Positions 52,085 through 64,000 of a stretch of DNA of 64,000 nt are shown here, one piece after another. Every line of letters begins with the position of its first letter. Positions within the stretch are counted from its first letter, which is position 1. The notes under the pieces were generated by a model that was given only the letters and a program-made list of their open reading frames with translations, ran no database searches and had not been told where the DNA came from. The DNA comes from Neelides folsomi. Lineage: Eukaryota; Arthropoda; Collembola; Neelipleona; Neelidae. Location: contig JAQGBZ010000277.1 in NCBI GenBank assembly GCA_034687125.1, forward strand, positions 1-64,000, in the 5' to 3' direction. Made by a program: the position numbers and the translations under genes.

Positions 52085-54351
52085 ATGAAGTTGACTCCTA
52101 ATTTGGTCAAAGGAGGAATCTCAAAAGTAATTACAAAGAAAACGAAAGAACTGACAACGGAAGATCTGAGCAAAGTGACGCATTTACATCTTCAGAGGAA
52201 AAATATCTCCGAGCTCGTATAAACAAAACACTCCTTATAATTACTAATGCATTCTTGTTATTTTTATTAGTCATTGCAATTCACTTTAAATACTTATTCA
52301 CTTGTAGTTAATCTAATTAATGATGGATCTGTTTACTGTTAAATAGGATTACTGCTTTGAACCATACAAGAACTTGTCTGTTTTATACTTGTACGATAAT
52401 GAAATCACTAGTCTAGAAGGACTTGAAACATGCTACAACATTGAAATTCTTCATTTAGAGAAAAATCGAATCAAATCAATTTTTCCTTTAAAATTTTTTA
52501 CGAAACTTAAAAAACTGTAATTATAAGTAATCAAATCTAACAATTAAATCTAATAATTACAGATATTATACATTATTTACTAAATATTTAATATTTTAAT
52601 TGCTTTCATTGCTTAATGTTTATGGATTTTTATTGCTCATTCAATGTCAATGTTTCTTTAAAGGTTTCTTGGGTGGAATGAAATTGATTTAGTTGAGCAT
52701 TTGGGATTGATGCCTCATTTAGTTGAACTACACATTGAGAATCAAAATGTCAAAGAATTTATATTTGATCCTTTAATAATTGAAGAACTCTCTGTAATCT
52801 TAGGATTTTTAACAAAAAATATTTTGTGCCAAATTAAACTTACTTTTAGCTTAAACTAAGCATGCATTTTAAAAATTTAAAGTTTTAATTATTCTGATTT
52901 TGATTATTAGAAATCAGTCAAACTTCTTAATATATCGGGAAATCAAATGGTTTCTTTGGAAGACGTTTCCAACATGAAAGTTCTGGACACGCTAATTGCA
53001 AAAAATAATCAGATTTCCAATCTCGACACATCTTGCCTTATTGTTGGCACAATAGCAAATTTACGAATATTGGACCTTACAGGGAATCCTATTACAAAAG
53101 AGCCAAAGTATAGGGAAAAGATCATTGGATATGGAGAATATCTTGGTAAAAAACATAATCTATAACACTACAATAATTAGTAATTACAAAATATTTTATT
53201 TACTAAACATATTACGAAAACACCTAAAACTGACTTAATTTAAATGCACATTTATTGGTTTTATTCTCAGAGGTACTTGACCGAAAAGATGTTTCAGCGA
53301 ATACAAGAGAATTCATGAAGAGATTTCAAGCAGTAAAAACATCAAGGCTTCAGCGATCAGTTGAATATTACAAAGACTCTTATGGAAATTTGAGACAGAA
53401 CTATGCTTCTTGTCCGCAAATTCCATTGAGACAAAGTCCTGAGATTGATCTTCCCTTAAAATCCTTCTCCACTCCGATAATTTCAATGTCACCAACAGAA
53501 TTCATGTCAAGAGGTTTTCCTGGAACAAATATTGGTTTTACTCAAGTACTCATGGGGTACATTTTTATTTTATTTTACATTTTTATTGTAGATATACTAA
53601 CTTTACCAATTCAATGCTACCTATTACATTTATTTACTTTTTTCATATATTATTTAATTTAAAAAATATTTATTGGCATTAAAATTATATTAATTATTAA
53701 ATTAATGTCTTTTTATTTGTTTTTATTTTATATTTTAGTGACAAGCATTTACTTCATCCTGACCAACTTCGTCTCCCTGATTTCGAATTAGCTCCCAAGA
53801 AGGGATCAATGAAGATTAGAAAAGGATCAACGCGAGCAATAAAGAAGGGGACGGAAGTGCAGTTAGGAATTTACAAGGATCCAAGTGAAGAACGTCTTCT
53901 TCAACCATCGTCATTCCAAAGAAGCAACGTGGAGCTGTCGTTCATTCTACCCCCAAGGGACAGAGGAGAGTCGTCTGGAAATCTTGAGAGGAAAGTTTCG
54001 TTTGTGCCTTCAACATGTATGGTGCCTGATGGGAATGGTGGTGAAACTGAAGGAGATTTAGGGGGCATGAAATACAAATTGATTTCTCCCATCACATATG
54101 TTGAATCCAACCCATCCCTCACCGTTCCAGATTCCTTCACTGAACTCGCCGATCTCAGGGAGGATTTTCTTAGTAAAGTTGAAGACGAAGAAGAAATAGA
54201 AATGATGATTCCGTTCAAAACGTCAGTTTATGAATTCCCTCCTTGGCCGCACATTGAGAAGGGAAAACCTCCCAAAAACATTTCGGACATAATAATTCCA
54301 AAGGGAGATGGAGAAGGAGACATTCCAATGGCCGTTAAATATATGCCTTGA
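52085..54351 (+). CDS. PPP1R42: PPP1R42-like leucine-rich repeat protein with long C-terminal extension
   Basis: Human PPP1R42 (LRRC67) is a testis-enriched PP1 regulator linked to centrosomes and cilia. Six exons: 52085-52216, 52347-52516, 52664-52793, 52911-53145, 53271-53556, 53739-54351, giving 521 aa (human about 309). The N-terminal half matches it well: HLHLQRKNISEL, YKNLSVLYLYDNEITSLEGLE, then LHLEKNRIKSI, FLGWNEIDLVEHLGLMPHLV, ELHIENQNVKEFIFDPLII and LNISGNQ, and ends with LDLTGNPITKEPKYREKIIG. The last 250 or so residues have no vertebrate counterpart that I know. They contain a PP1-docking RVxF-type motif KVSF at about 403-406, an acidic stretch (DEEEIEM) and Pro-rich sequence (FPPWPHIEKGKPP). 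Splice phases all agree. Confidence 0.85.
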
Positions 54352-54724
54352 TTCCAACATGGAATTTGAATATAATTAAAGTATAATTTTATGTGTATTA
54401 ATTTACAGTGTATTCGCTTCAATTGGATGAATAAACAAAATTGAATTAATGACAATTCTTATATTATGAGTTTTATTTATCATTTTTTAATTAAAACTTA
54501 CAATAATGAGCATTATAGTATTGTTACTTGAAATTAAAAATACTTAATATTTATTATTTTTGGCAGAATTTTAGGTCATATCGGTGTACCATAATTACAT
54601 AAAGTACTTAATGTTAGTTTTGTATCTTTGTACATTTATTTAGTAAGAGTATTAAATTCAATTTAAGTTTATTAACGTGACTTAAGAAAATAAACACAGT
54701 GTTTTGAAATGGAAGACAGAAGAC
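54352..54724. other. Intergenic between convergent genes
   Basis: 373 AT-rich bases between the PPP1R42-like stop and the zinc-finger gene stop, holding both 3' UTRs. AATAAACAAAATTG near 54431 may be the poly(A) signal of the former. Confidence 0.4.
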
Positions 54725-57509
54725 TTATTCATTTGAATTATTATAAGTAAGAGTTGAATTATTGAGATTAAAATTAATGAGCGTTCCATTAGGAAGTGAC
54801 AAAGTTCCAGTCCCAATACCCAGAATGGGTTTTTCTCCAGAAGAAGTAACCAAATGGACATTGCTGATATTCGCATTTAAAATTCCTCCAAAGAGAGTTC
54901 GAGATCCATTCGAAGACGGAGAAATGTAAATGTCTTGGTGCGAAGTTCCACCAAGATTTCCACCTTGGTTCACCGTGATTGTTAAACTCCCAAGGGACCT
55001 CTGTTCTTCCACGTTTCCATCTGGTGAATCTGGTCCAGCTAGTAAAGTAAATAAACTCCCTGGCACGAGCGGAGTTGAGTCGAGCGATTCAGAAATTAAA
55101 ATCCCTTCTGGATCATCATCTTTTTCCATTCCTTTTCTCTTAAACACAAACTTGGTATTTTCTTCTTCTAGTTGAACCAAAGGGAAGTTATTTCCAATTT
55201 GTTCTGGAATGATAAGTTGCACAGATTCCATTTCTTCATTCCTCAACTCCTTCGAATTTCCAGATTTCAAACTTTTTGTCACAACGATAGGAGGTTTGTT
55301 GATAACTCTCGTTAATGTTCCAACTATAATATTTATTATATTTTAAATTAAATAAATATATGTTCAATTTGTAAAGTTTATTCACAATCAGCTAAATACA
55401 TAATTAAATACAAAATACAAAATTTAAAGTTTATTTTAAATAGGCAAGTTAATTAATTAATTATGCTTACATGCGCTACTTGCACTTCCGTTTAATGGTG
55501 GCACATATTCGCCTCGATTTCTATGAACTTTTAAATGCTTATACAGATTTGCCTAGAACAATCAAACGTTAATTAAACACTATTAGGATTTTGATATTTT
55601 TAATGTTTGGTGTATTACTTTCATTCGTATTCCCTTTCCGCACAAAGGACAAATGTGACTCTTTTCATTGGAATGAATAGTCAAATGCTCCTAGAAATTC
55701 CATTAAATAATTAATCATGAACTTGAATTCTTGAAAATAAAAGTTTTGATATTTAATGTATGGTAGATATTAAGTTTTACTTTTAAATGAGTTTTTGTTT
55801 TAAAACATTTGAGACAGACGCTACATGGAAAAGGACGTTCTTCTGAATGCTTCACCGAATGCTTTTTTAACTCAAATAGCTTATGAAATCTCTTATGGCA
55901 AACAAGACATTCATGTTCGTATTCTCCTTCATGAATTCTTACAACATGGAGATTCCAACTTGTGTGATGTTTAAATCTAATACAAAACAATGAATTTCAA
56001 ACATGAAAATATATAATAAATTATTATCACTTATATATTTATTAATAATATATAAGTGGATTAAAATCTCACTTTATTTGTATTCAATATGTTTCTCACC
56101 TCTTTCCACAATATTCGCATAGATATTTATGAGCTTTTGAATCTGTTGCATGAACTTTTTGATGTTGATAAAGAGTACTTGGAGTTTTGAAACATTTTTT
56201 ACATGTTTCACACTTATAGGGTCTGTCTTGACTATGAGTCAACTTATGAGGTTCAAGACATCGAGATTTAACGCTGTTTACATTAAAAATATAAGTATTA
56301 TATTAAGGTATTATGTAATTAATAATTACAGATTATTAGTAGATGTGTAATGTACTTAGGTAGGTAGTAAATAAAAAATAATAAAATCTAATTTTTATTT
56401 TACCATTTTCCACAAATATCGCATATTTTCCAATTGGTTTTATTGCTGTGAAAAAGTCGAATGTGACGTCTCATTGCTAATTCATTTTTCATTAACTTTC
56501 CACATTGGGAGCAACATTGCTCTCCTTCTTCATGAACGACTTTGTAATGATACTTCATATGGCAATTGAGAGCAAATGTCTTTTTACATATTGGACACCT
56601 TGAAATTAAATCAAAATGCAATTTTTTCAAAATAAATCAATGTGAGTGAAATTATCGAAATTATTTGTTCTGTTTTACTGTATTTAAATAAACTTACGAA
56701 TGCTCCATTAAATGAGGAACCCAATGGAGAATATATTTTGAAACTCCGCCATTCACGTAATCTCCACAAACCTTGAAAAGTTAAATGTTTAAGATTTTAA
56801 ATATTATTAATTTATTAACTAAAAGTATATTTTAATTTTTTTATCATCACATCACAAGGGAATGCTGGTTCATCATCAATTCCAATTCCATGAATTAAAG
56901 TTAAATGATTCATGTAATTTTTGACTGGGCTCGCTACATGATCATCGCAATATTTGCATTTCCAACTTGCTGTATGTTCAGAATCAAAAAGAAATGGAGA
57001 GAGATTTCGGAGCATGAACTTTGATCTGAAAATTATATGATTTTATTATTTAAAATTACAGATGTGTTTAACAGATACATTTAAGTTATAATTACTAGAC
57101 GGGCAAAATCGATATTTTAGTAAACTTACTTCAGGCCTTTGCTTTTCCTAATCACTCTATGAATTCGTAGCCAATCTTCAGGTGTGAGGATTCTTTTCAC
57201 AAAATGGCTAAATTCACCTTGAGTTTTCATTTGAAGTTCCAAAGCTCTTTCTTTGAACGTTTTGTGTGAGAATGTGTCATCGAGGTCAATGTCATCAATT
57301 CCACCTGTTTCTCCTATTTCTCCCTCACTACAATCTTCTATAAATTGCAAGTCGAGATCATGTTCTGTCTCCCATTCAAATTCATTTCGATTATTTACAT
57401 TAAGTTTTTCTCCAACTTCGCTCTCAAGTTCCAGAAGATTTAAAATTTCTAGTTCTTTCTTCTTGTGATTTTTCCCTTTATTCTTTTTTCTTCTCTTTGT
57501 TCCCTCCAT
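54725..57509 (-). CDS. C2H2 zinc-finger protein with nine fingers
   Basis: Probable nuclear DNA-binding protein; I cannot name an orthologue. Nine exons: 57509-57130, 57025-56851, 56771-56698, 56598-56404, 56273-56100, 55976-55781, 55690-55619, 55552-55471, 55323-54725, giving 648 aa. A basic start ([17 protein letters not shown]) could be a nuclear signal and is followed by an acidic stretch. An isolated finger-like motif comes first ([16 protein letters not shown]), then eight C2H2 fingers in a row from [18 protein letters not shown] to [23 protein letters not shown]. Linkers are the usual HS-ERPF/RPYK type in places. The last 200 residues are Ser/Thr/Gly-rich with no known domain. All intron phases agree. 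Convergent with PPP1R42-like, divergent from OSCP. Confidence 0.88.
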
Positions 57510-58573
57510 TCTAAAGTCAATAAAAATATTTTTAAAGACATTATATATGAAATTAATTGATATAATATATTAACAGTAGTTAAAGTATGAATAATGAAAA
57601 TCCGGAACATGGGAATAAAAGCACGTGCGCGGATAAAGTGCACAAGAGTTTTCTAAATATTAGAATACACTAAACATCCGAACGAAAAAATTATTAAATG
57701 TGATAATATTACAAAAAGTTATAAGAAAAAAATTAGATGTTATATTCTTCTTGTTTTAAGCAATTACCTTTTTTGGTAGATTTGAAATAATGTCAATGCC
57801 GGTGTAATGGCAAGATGGGGAAAGCGAGTGAGAAGTACAAAATCAATACGGAGGTTTGGGCGGAATTGTAGTTCTAAACTGCGTGATCGCACCCACTCGG
57901 ATTCTTTCCCCCTCTACGGAGACGCGAATAAAACCGAACTCGGATTTGGAGGGATTCATTCCATTCAGAGAACCCCAAATTCAGAGAACCCCAATGCCAA
58001 TAGTGCCTCTATACATAATCCGATCTAATAAACCATTTCTATACATGCGTCCGCGTTTAGTCGTTCACCCTCTGGACATAATTAAAGTAGGACATACTAA
58101 AATTAACTATATTTAAAATCAATGACTTGAAAATTCATATTTATATTATTTTCTATATTATGTAACATGTTTATGAGATGACATTATGAGAGTAGGTTGA
58201 TGCTGCATATTTTCCTGTGTACTAATAAGTAGGCAATAAAATAAATCAATGTTGGAAGAAGAATCTGTGAGGATTCATCAAATTCATCATTCGTGGATTC
58301 ATGAGAGTCAGTTTATTATTTTAAAGTTGTTTCAACAGAGTAAACAGTTTCTTGAATTCTTCACTTATCCCTTCAACCTTCAATAAATCCATTAAAATCA
58401 CATAGTGGGGCATTACTAAAAATCTAAAAAGTATTAAAATCTAAATATCGCCCCACTATATTGTATTGTGGATTGTGTGTTTGGAAGAGAGAGAAGAGAG
58501 AAAGAGAAGGACACAAATAAGATCTCAAATTAATTTTAAATCTTCCTAAGAGTAATTGTTATTTAACTTCGTA
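57510..58573. promoter_or_regulatory. Divergent interval zinc-finger gene / OSCP
   Basis: About 1.06 kb. 57795-58060 has the least AT-rich sequence, with CG-containing strings (gcgatgg-type gggaaagcgagtg, cgtgatcgcaccc), and is the likely promoter of one or both genes. A stem-loop with 10-11-base arms lies at 58401-58460. Short frames here look non-coding. Confidence 0.4.
58401..58460. repeat. Short inverted repeat upstream of OSCP
   Basis: Arms catagtggggc (58401-58411) and gccccactata (58450-58460) are inverted copies around a 38-base AT-rich spacer that itself contains a repeated aatctaaa. It may be a tiny MITE or a binding element near the OSCP start, 114 bases downstream. No function can be assigned. 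Confidence 0.6.
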
Positions 58574-59584
58574 ATGGCCATGCTTCAAAGGGTTGTGGTA
58601 AGTTTAGTTGTTATAATATAAATTTCATCATTCAATTTGTTATATCTAATGTATTTTATGTTTTACTTCATATTCAGGCCAGACACTTTTCTGCTTCGTC
58701 TTCAGCTAATCAACTTGTAAAGGTCGGTTTACAACTTATAATTGTAACTTAAATATCTTATAGTTCAGTGATATATAATTTCAATGGAATTTTTATATAT
58801 TATTTAACTAAAATAACTAAATCTTGAAAAGTAACGTTATTTTTATTCATTTTAGGCACCAACCCAAGTTTTTGGAATTGAAGGACGTTATGCAACTGCT
58901 CTTTATTCAGCTGCTTCAAAGGAGAAGCAACTTGAAACCGTTGAAAAGGATATGAAAGAAATTAAAAACTTAATTAAGAAAAAGGGAAAATTTGCCGATT
59001 TTCTTCGAGATCCTTCAATGAGCAGAGCGCAGAAAAAAGAACTAATGACTTCTGCAGTTGGCTCAAGCAAAGCATCTAAACTTACTGGAAATCTTGTGGG
59101 TTAGTGTTAAATTATATTCATTATTTTAAATTTTATAGTATAAACTCATTTTATTATCATTAATTCTGTAATATTTAATATAGGTTTACTTGCGGAAAAT
59201 GGAAGACTAAACAAACTAGAAAACATTTCAAATGCATTTGCTTCTCTCATGTCAGCACATAGAGGTGAAGTTGTTTGCGAAGTAACGACCGCTAAGGTTA
59301 ATTAAATCCCTTTTGAATATTTATAATTTATAACGAATTACTAATATTTGTGATTGAAAGCAATTTTAATCTTTATTTTATAGGAACTCGACGCAGAGTT
59401 ACAACAAGAGCTCGATACTGCCCTTAAAGCCTTTTTGAAAGCTGGTCAAACAATCCATGTAACAAGGAAAGTCGATCCAACAATTCTCGGAGGTCTAATT
59501 GTTTCAATTGGAGATAAATATGTAGATATGAGCACTGCTTCTAAAATAAAGAAATATTCTGATATTATTCAAGCAGCAGTGTAA
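58574..59584 (+). CDS. ATP5PO: Mitochondrial ATP synthase subunit O (OSCP)
   Basis: Joins the peripheral stalk to the top of F1 in mitochondrial ATP synthase. Five exons: 58574-58597, 58678-58722, 58856-59099, 59184-59296, 59384-59584, giving 208 aa, the family's usual length. The first two short exons encode a mitochondrial presequence ([20 protein letters not shown]). Conserved stretches follow: [21 protein letters not shown] near the start of the mature part, [31 protein letters not shown], and the C-terminal signature [30 protein letters not shown]. The last is the family's hallmark (ILGG-x(4)-GD-x-D). Intact; identity very secure. Confidence 0.97.
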
Positions 59585-60430
59585 ATTTTACTAATAGTAA
59601 ATCAAATCAAAATGATTGTTACCTTCTCTTGTAGAATGTTTAAATTGATTTGTATTGTGCTCACAATTGTGCTACACTTTACATATTAATTATATGTTAA
59701 ATAAATAATGCAAATAAACTCAACATAAATTCAACATTATTTTATTCCATATTGATTATTGGAACGAACGATTGAAAAATTTAGAAGCCAAATATACAGG
59801 ATAGATAGACTTTAAATCTGCCCATTTACTCTATGCATTTAGCTTTTTGTTTGATAAATAAAATCTTTGCATTTAAATTCATTATTTTATTTTATTATAC
59901 CATACTACCATGTATCATACATAATACCACAGATTGAAAAGACTACACATGTCCAATATTGACATTTGTGGATTTGGATTGAGTTTAGTCTTTTCTGTCA
60001 GTAAAGAGGATTAAAATTTTAAATCTAAATTGGATATACCATATTTAAATGTTATATTGATAGTTGACACAATCACATAAATAAATTCAACCTTCACAGA
60101 TAAATTGAATGACGATGAAGTTGTTCTTTATGAATAATAGAATAATGTACACACACTTTGAGACATTTTAAATATTCCTCATGCATAAATATCTAAACTA
60201 CAAGGTTTTTATTTTATGGTAGGCAATACGAGTCATTTAACTTTTATTGTTACATTTTCATAAATCTACACAAACATAAGCTGTTTCTTATAATTTAATA
60301 AAAAAATGTATCATTTAAGAAATATTTATTTTAAGGGAATTTCAGGTAATTATAAATTAAATAATTTAACATTCATATACAAATATATTTGTAGTGTGAT
60401 ATTTGTGTTAATATATTTTGTCCTCTTGAA
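59585..60430. other. Intergenic between OSCP and SUGCT
   Basis: About 850 bases of AT-rich DNA. A cluster of AATAAATAATGCAAATAAA strings near 59700 likely carries the OSCP poly(A) signal. The promoter of the next gene should lie in the last few hundred bases. No gene seen. Confidence 0.4.
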
Positions 60431-62232
60431 ATGATGGCTAATGTTGTTTATTTAGATTTAAAATGTTCGTTGCCTATAATAAAAAAGAACTTCCATGCAA
60501 AAAAAGAAAGCAATAATGTTTCTGGACCTCTGGACGGAATCGTTATATTAGATCTCACTCGAATTCTAGCTGGCCCTTATTGCACTATGATCTTAGGTCA
60601 CATTAAAGTTTTTATTTTTTTAAACCAAAATTAGCAAAAATTATATTTTAAATAATAGGAAGCAATTCGACAATTAATTTGAACTTTAAATGTTTAACTA
60701 TTTAGGTGACTTGGGTGCGAAAGTTATCAAAGGTATTTAAAAGTACAAATACCTTCAATGAATGTTTAAAAGGTATTTATTGTGTTAATCATTAAATCAT
60801 TTTAATATTTTATTGTTAAAAACATTTTTCAGTTGAAAAGCCATTTGTCGGAGATGAAACTCGAACTTGGGGTCCTCCATTTATCGGAAGTCAATCGTGT
60901 TATTTTTTATCTGTGAATCGAAACAAGAAAAGTATAGCCATTGACATAAAGAAAGGAGCAGATCTTTTGAAAAACTTGGCAATGAAGGCCGATATCCTCA
61001 TTGAGAATTTCGTTCCTGGAACGATGGAAAAATTTGAACTGAATTATGAAAATCTCTCAAAGGCAAATCCTAAACTGATCTATTGCTCAATATCCGGCTA
61101 TGGATCTTCTGGACCTTATGTTCATAGAGGAGGTTATGACGTTATTGCAGCGTCCCTTGGAGGTCTTATGCATATCACCGGACCAAAGGACGGAGAACCA
61201 TGCAAAGTATAATTTTTTCAACAATTAAAAATTAAACACAAATAGTAATGTAATAATGTTCATCCAGGTGGGAGTTGCAATGACTGATCTCGCTACTGGA
61301 TTGTATGCTCATGGAGCTATAATGGCCGCATTGATTGAAAGATCAAAGGTATGTTCAAATGTTTAAATACACTTTGTATATTCAGTACACCTTAATTGAT
61401 TATTGATTTTATTAATAATTTACGCTTAGACAGGAAAAGGACAAAATATTGAATGTAACTTATTATCGACTCAAGTTACTTCGTTGGTTAATCTTGCTAT
61501 TAATTATTTGAACGATGGGCGTGAAGCACGAAGATGGGGAACAGCACATGAAAGCATTGTTCCTTATCAATCTTTCATGACCAAAGACAAACGATGGATT
61601 ACGATTGGAGCTGGTTAATTATTTGTACTTGCTTTTACCTTAATATGATGACAGAAATCATTTTTTAATGATTTTAAAATTACCTTTACACATATAGGAA
61701 ACAGTGATCTTTTTTACCAATTGTGTGATAAAATTGGATTATTGGAATTGAAATCAAATGAAAAATATGCTACAAATACCACTCGAGTTGAAAATCGCAA
61801 AGAACTTATTTCAATGATTGAAACAGCTATAGCAGAGAAAACTTGTGAAGAATGGCTAAATGTATTCAAAGAGTGTAAATTTCCTTATGGACCGATTAAC
61901 GATATGAAACATGTATTTGAAGATCCTCAGGTAATTATTGAATAATCTTAGTTATTGCTAAAATTTTTAAAACTATCTGTATATTTGTAGCAGGTAGAAT
62001 GATTTTTAATCTAAAGCGTTAAATTGATAATTAGGTGCAGCATAATGACATGGTTCAAGAGATTGAGGGAATGAAATTGATCAACCCAGCAGTTAAAATG
62101 AGTTCAGGAGGAAATTACATAAGAGCTACACCGCCACTCTTGGGTCAACATACGAGAGAAATACTCAAAGAATTTTTGCAAATGTCTGATGAAGACATCA
62201 ATACATTTTACAAAAACGGAATTGTGGCATAA
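60431..62232 (+). CDS. SUGCT: Succinyl-CoA:glutarate CoA-transferase (family III)
   Basis: Mitochondrial class III CoA-transferase; human SUGCT (C7orf10) moves CoA from succinyl-CoA to glutarate in lysine breakdown. Seven exons: 60431-60596, 60706-60732, 60833-61206, 61268-61348, 61430-61613, 61698-61930, 62035-62232, giving 420 aa. Family text: [35 protein letters not shown], then [90 protein letters not shown]. The Asp in TDLATG (about residue 196) is the expected acceptor of CoA in these enzymes. The 27-base exon 2 is unusually short yet keeps phase. The N-terminus has a possible presequence with two ATGs three bases apart (60431, 60434). Ending [13 protein letters not shown] is typical. 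Confidence 0.95.
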
Positions 62233-62834
62233 ATTAATATAAGCTCTAGATGTTCTAATTAACATTTAATAAATGGCAATTAAAATTTTAAACTGATTTA
62301 AACTGAGTAAAAGTAACGTTTGCTCATTGATTAAAACATTAAAAGTATTGTGATAATAAATCACGCGCCATCGGGACAACTCCTGAATTCAAAATAGCAA
62401 AAAGTGATTTGTCCATTAGTCTTTTCATTTCACTTTTCTTTAGCATTCGCATTTATAAATTAGCGAAAACTAAAGATTTCATTCTCACTCTTTTTAATTA
62501 ACTGATTAAAGTAAAACATCAGTATTTAATAACCGTTGAGCTCATGAGTTGTTGGTTTGAAGTTAAAAGGCTTAGTTTTAACTAAACATGCTTTAAGAGT
62601 TATAGTTTTAGTCCATCACGTTTCTAGTTATTGTTTAAGGATAAAATAAGTTTTAATTCATAAAACAGGCGTTAAATTTTGACATTTTTCTAATTTTCTC
62701 AAATCTGATTACAATAAAAAGGTGTGGTAAGAACATTTTAATTAATTTCTTCTAATGTCTTATTGTATGAAATTTTATATCAAAGATTCATTTATTCATG
62801 ATTGATTTATTAGTTTGTCCGATCTGGAATATTG
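62233..62834. other. Intergenic between SUGCT and ATP13A1
   Basis: About 600 bases, AT-rich, holding the SUGCT 3' UTR and the promoter of the next plus-strand gene. No other feature recognised. Confidence 0.4.
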
Positions 62835-64000
62835 ATGGGGGCCGATTCGGAGGACATCGTTGAGAGTGTGACTTTGTACAAGGAAAAGAGCTTTTTCGGT
62901 TATGGATATGTTTGGCCTTTCGGAATTCTCTACGCTGTTTGGGCCTACATATGGGGATCATTTCTCGCCGACTCGGAGAATTCGTTCGAAAGTGGAGGAA
63001 TTGGAACTGCTGTCATCGCTGTGCTACAAGTTTTGGTCTATTTATTCTGCCACTGGTCCGTTAATGTAAAAGCTCGACTAACTTGCACTCCGGTAATTCA
63101 TATTTAAATATCCTTTTCATCTAAAATCAAATTACTTAATCCTAATCTTTTCCGAATTGTTTCACAAAGCTCTATTTTAATTGTAGGAAATTGATCCAAT
63201 GAAAGCAACCATAGCCAAAGTTATTCCGACTCCAACAAATGGATATGCTGAACTTGTAAAACTTTATAAAAGCCAGGTAAATAATAAAATCAAAGCTCCA
63301 TACGATATAGAGTACTTAAACTTATAATCACCTAGTACAATATTTATCTGAAAATTCATTTTATAAAAAATTTCGTATAGGATACTGATGGCCAATGGTC
63401 CATTTGGTTGTTGTTCCAAGAAGCAAAATATGAATGGGATTTTGATGGAAGATCATTTGTAGCTATTGAATATCCAGTTAACTTGCGTTTGAGCACTTAC
63501 ATCAACCACAAGGGTTATAATGAAGATATCGATGTTCTGAAAGCAAAGAAGACATATGATGGAAATAGGTAAGAAAATTTTATCATGTAACATTGTCAAT
63601 TAAAGAAAAAATTTAAATTAAGGTTTATTAATTAAATTCTTATTTATTTAGGACTAATATGAAGATTCCGTCATTCAAAGAGTTTTTCATTGAAAGAGCT
63701 ACTGCCCCATTCTTTGTATTTCAGGTATTAAAAAATATCATTTTAACAATTTAGAATATTTAAAATGATCACAAATTTAAATTATTGCAAAAATTACACT
63801 ATTTAGCAATATGCGGGTTCTTAAATCAACTTTTATTTAAGGTATTATGTGTTCTTCTCTGGTGCTTGGATGAATATTGGATGTATTCCGTCTTTACTTT
63901 ATTCATGCTCGTCGTGTTTGAGTGCACCTTGGTCCAACAACAACTTCGAAATATGTCTGAAATCCGGAATATGGGAAATAAAGCATTTAGTCTTCAAGTC
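62835..64000 (+). CDS. ATP13A1: P5A-type ATPase ATP13A1, 5' part (runs off the window)
   Basis: ER P5A ATPase (Spf1/CATP-8 type) that removes mislocalised or misinserted transmembrane helices from the ER membrane. Only the N-terminal part is inside the window. Exons seen: 62835-63092, 63187-63276, 63381-63568, 63652-63724, 63842 to the window end, in phase, about 222 codons. It carries the family N-terminal text: [30 protein letters not shown] as the first membrane segment, [47 protein letters not shown] and [38 protein letters not shown], the pair of helices before the actuator domain. The catalytic DKTGT and the substrate domain lie beyond the window. Start is the ATG at 62835; an in-frame TTG just before it is not used. 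Confidence 0.94.

Noticed and set aside
62832-62834. TTG start for ATP13A1
   Set aside because: An ATG follows immediately at 62835 and fits the family; animal genes rarely start at TTG.

Overview
This window is nuclear DNA from an animal, most likely an arthropod. It is AT-rich and gene-dense. Its multi-exon genes have GT-AG introns, mostly 50-130 bases long. Almost every gene has a recognisable animal orthologue. The arthropod assignment is inference: it rests on a mariner-type remnant of a kind common in arthropods, a CYP2-like P450 pseudogene and the compact intron style. No species can be named. Exon coordinates below were worked out by hand from splice signals, reading phase and protein-family similarity, not from transcripts.

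Layout. 519-3790 (-) is an unrecognised 764-residue single-pass membrane protein. It is followed by the ADP/ATP carrier (4573-5978, +), an Mpv17-family channel protein (6728-7619, +), the RNA kinase CLP1 (8360-10430, -), the pseudouridine synthase RPUSD1 (10825-11988, +) and myeloid leukemia factor (13131-14385, -). A decayed cytochrome P450 (15345-17158, -) and a scrap of a LINE reverse transcriptase (about 17795-18040, +) come next. 18399-20958 (+) is an unrecognised 598-residue charged protein, followed by EMC10 (21754-23005, -), MITD1 (23583-24730, +), alpha-SNAP (25846-26805, -) and La protein (27450-29131, +).

The second half holds an 18-exon GH31 alpha-glucosidase (29646-33793, -), PIGQ (34291-36371, -), a Sushi-domain membrane mucin (37103-39227, -), R3HDM4 (40876-42369, -) and a MOXD1-type copper monooxygenase (44024-49689, -). 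A PPP1R42-like LRR protein (52085-54351, +), a nine-finger C2H2 protein (54725-57509, -), mitochondrial ATP synthase OSCP (58574-59584, +), SUGCT (60431-62232, +) and the 5' part of the P5A ATPase ATP13A1 (62835 to the window end, +) complete it.

The genes do not form one pathway. Themes recur: mitochondrial function (ADP/ATP carrier, OSCP, Mpv17, SUGCT), RNA processing (CLP1, RPUSD1, La) and ER or secretory-pathway work (EMC10, PIGQ, ATP13A1, alpha-SNAP). Many neighbours are divergent pairs that share a short promoter interval. Repeats are sparse: a 53-base inverted-repeat MITE, a GC-rich 41-base hairpin between two convergent genes, a 387-bp mariner-like remnant in an intron, and a 4 x 20 bp tandem repeat.

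I found no clear sign of a wholly new system. The best leads are the unrecognised membrane protein, the GC-rich hairpin, the altered C-terminus of alpha-SNAP, a PP1-docking motif in an unusual extension of the PPP1R42-like protein, and the unrecognised 598-residue protein.
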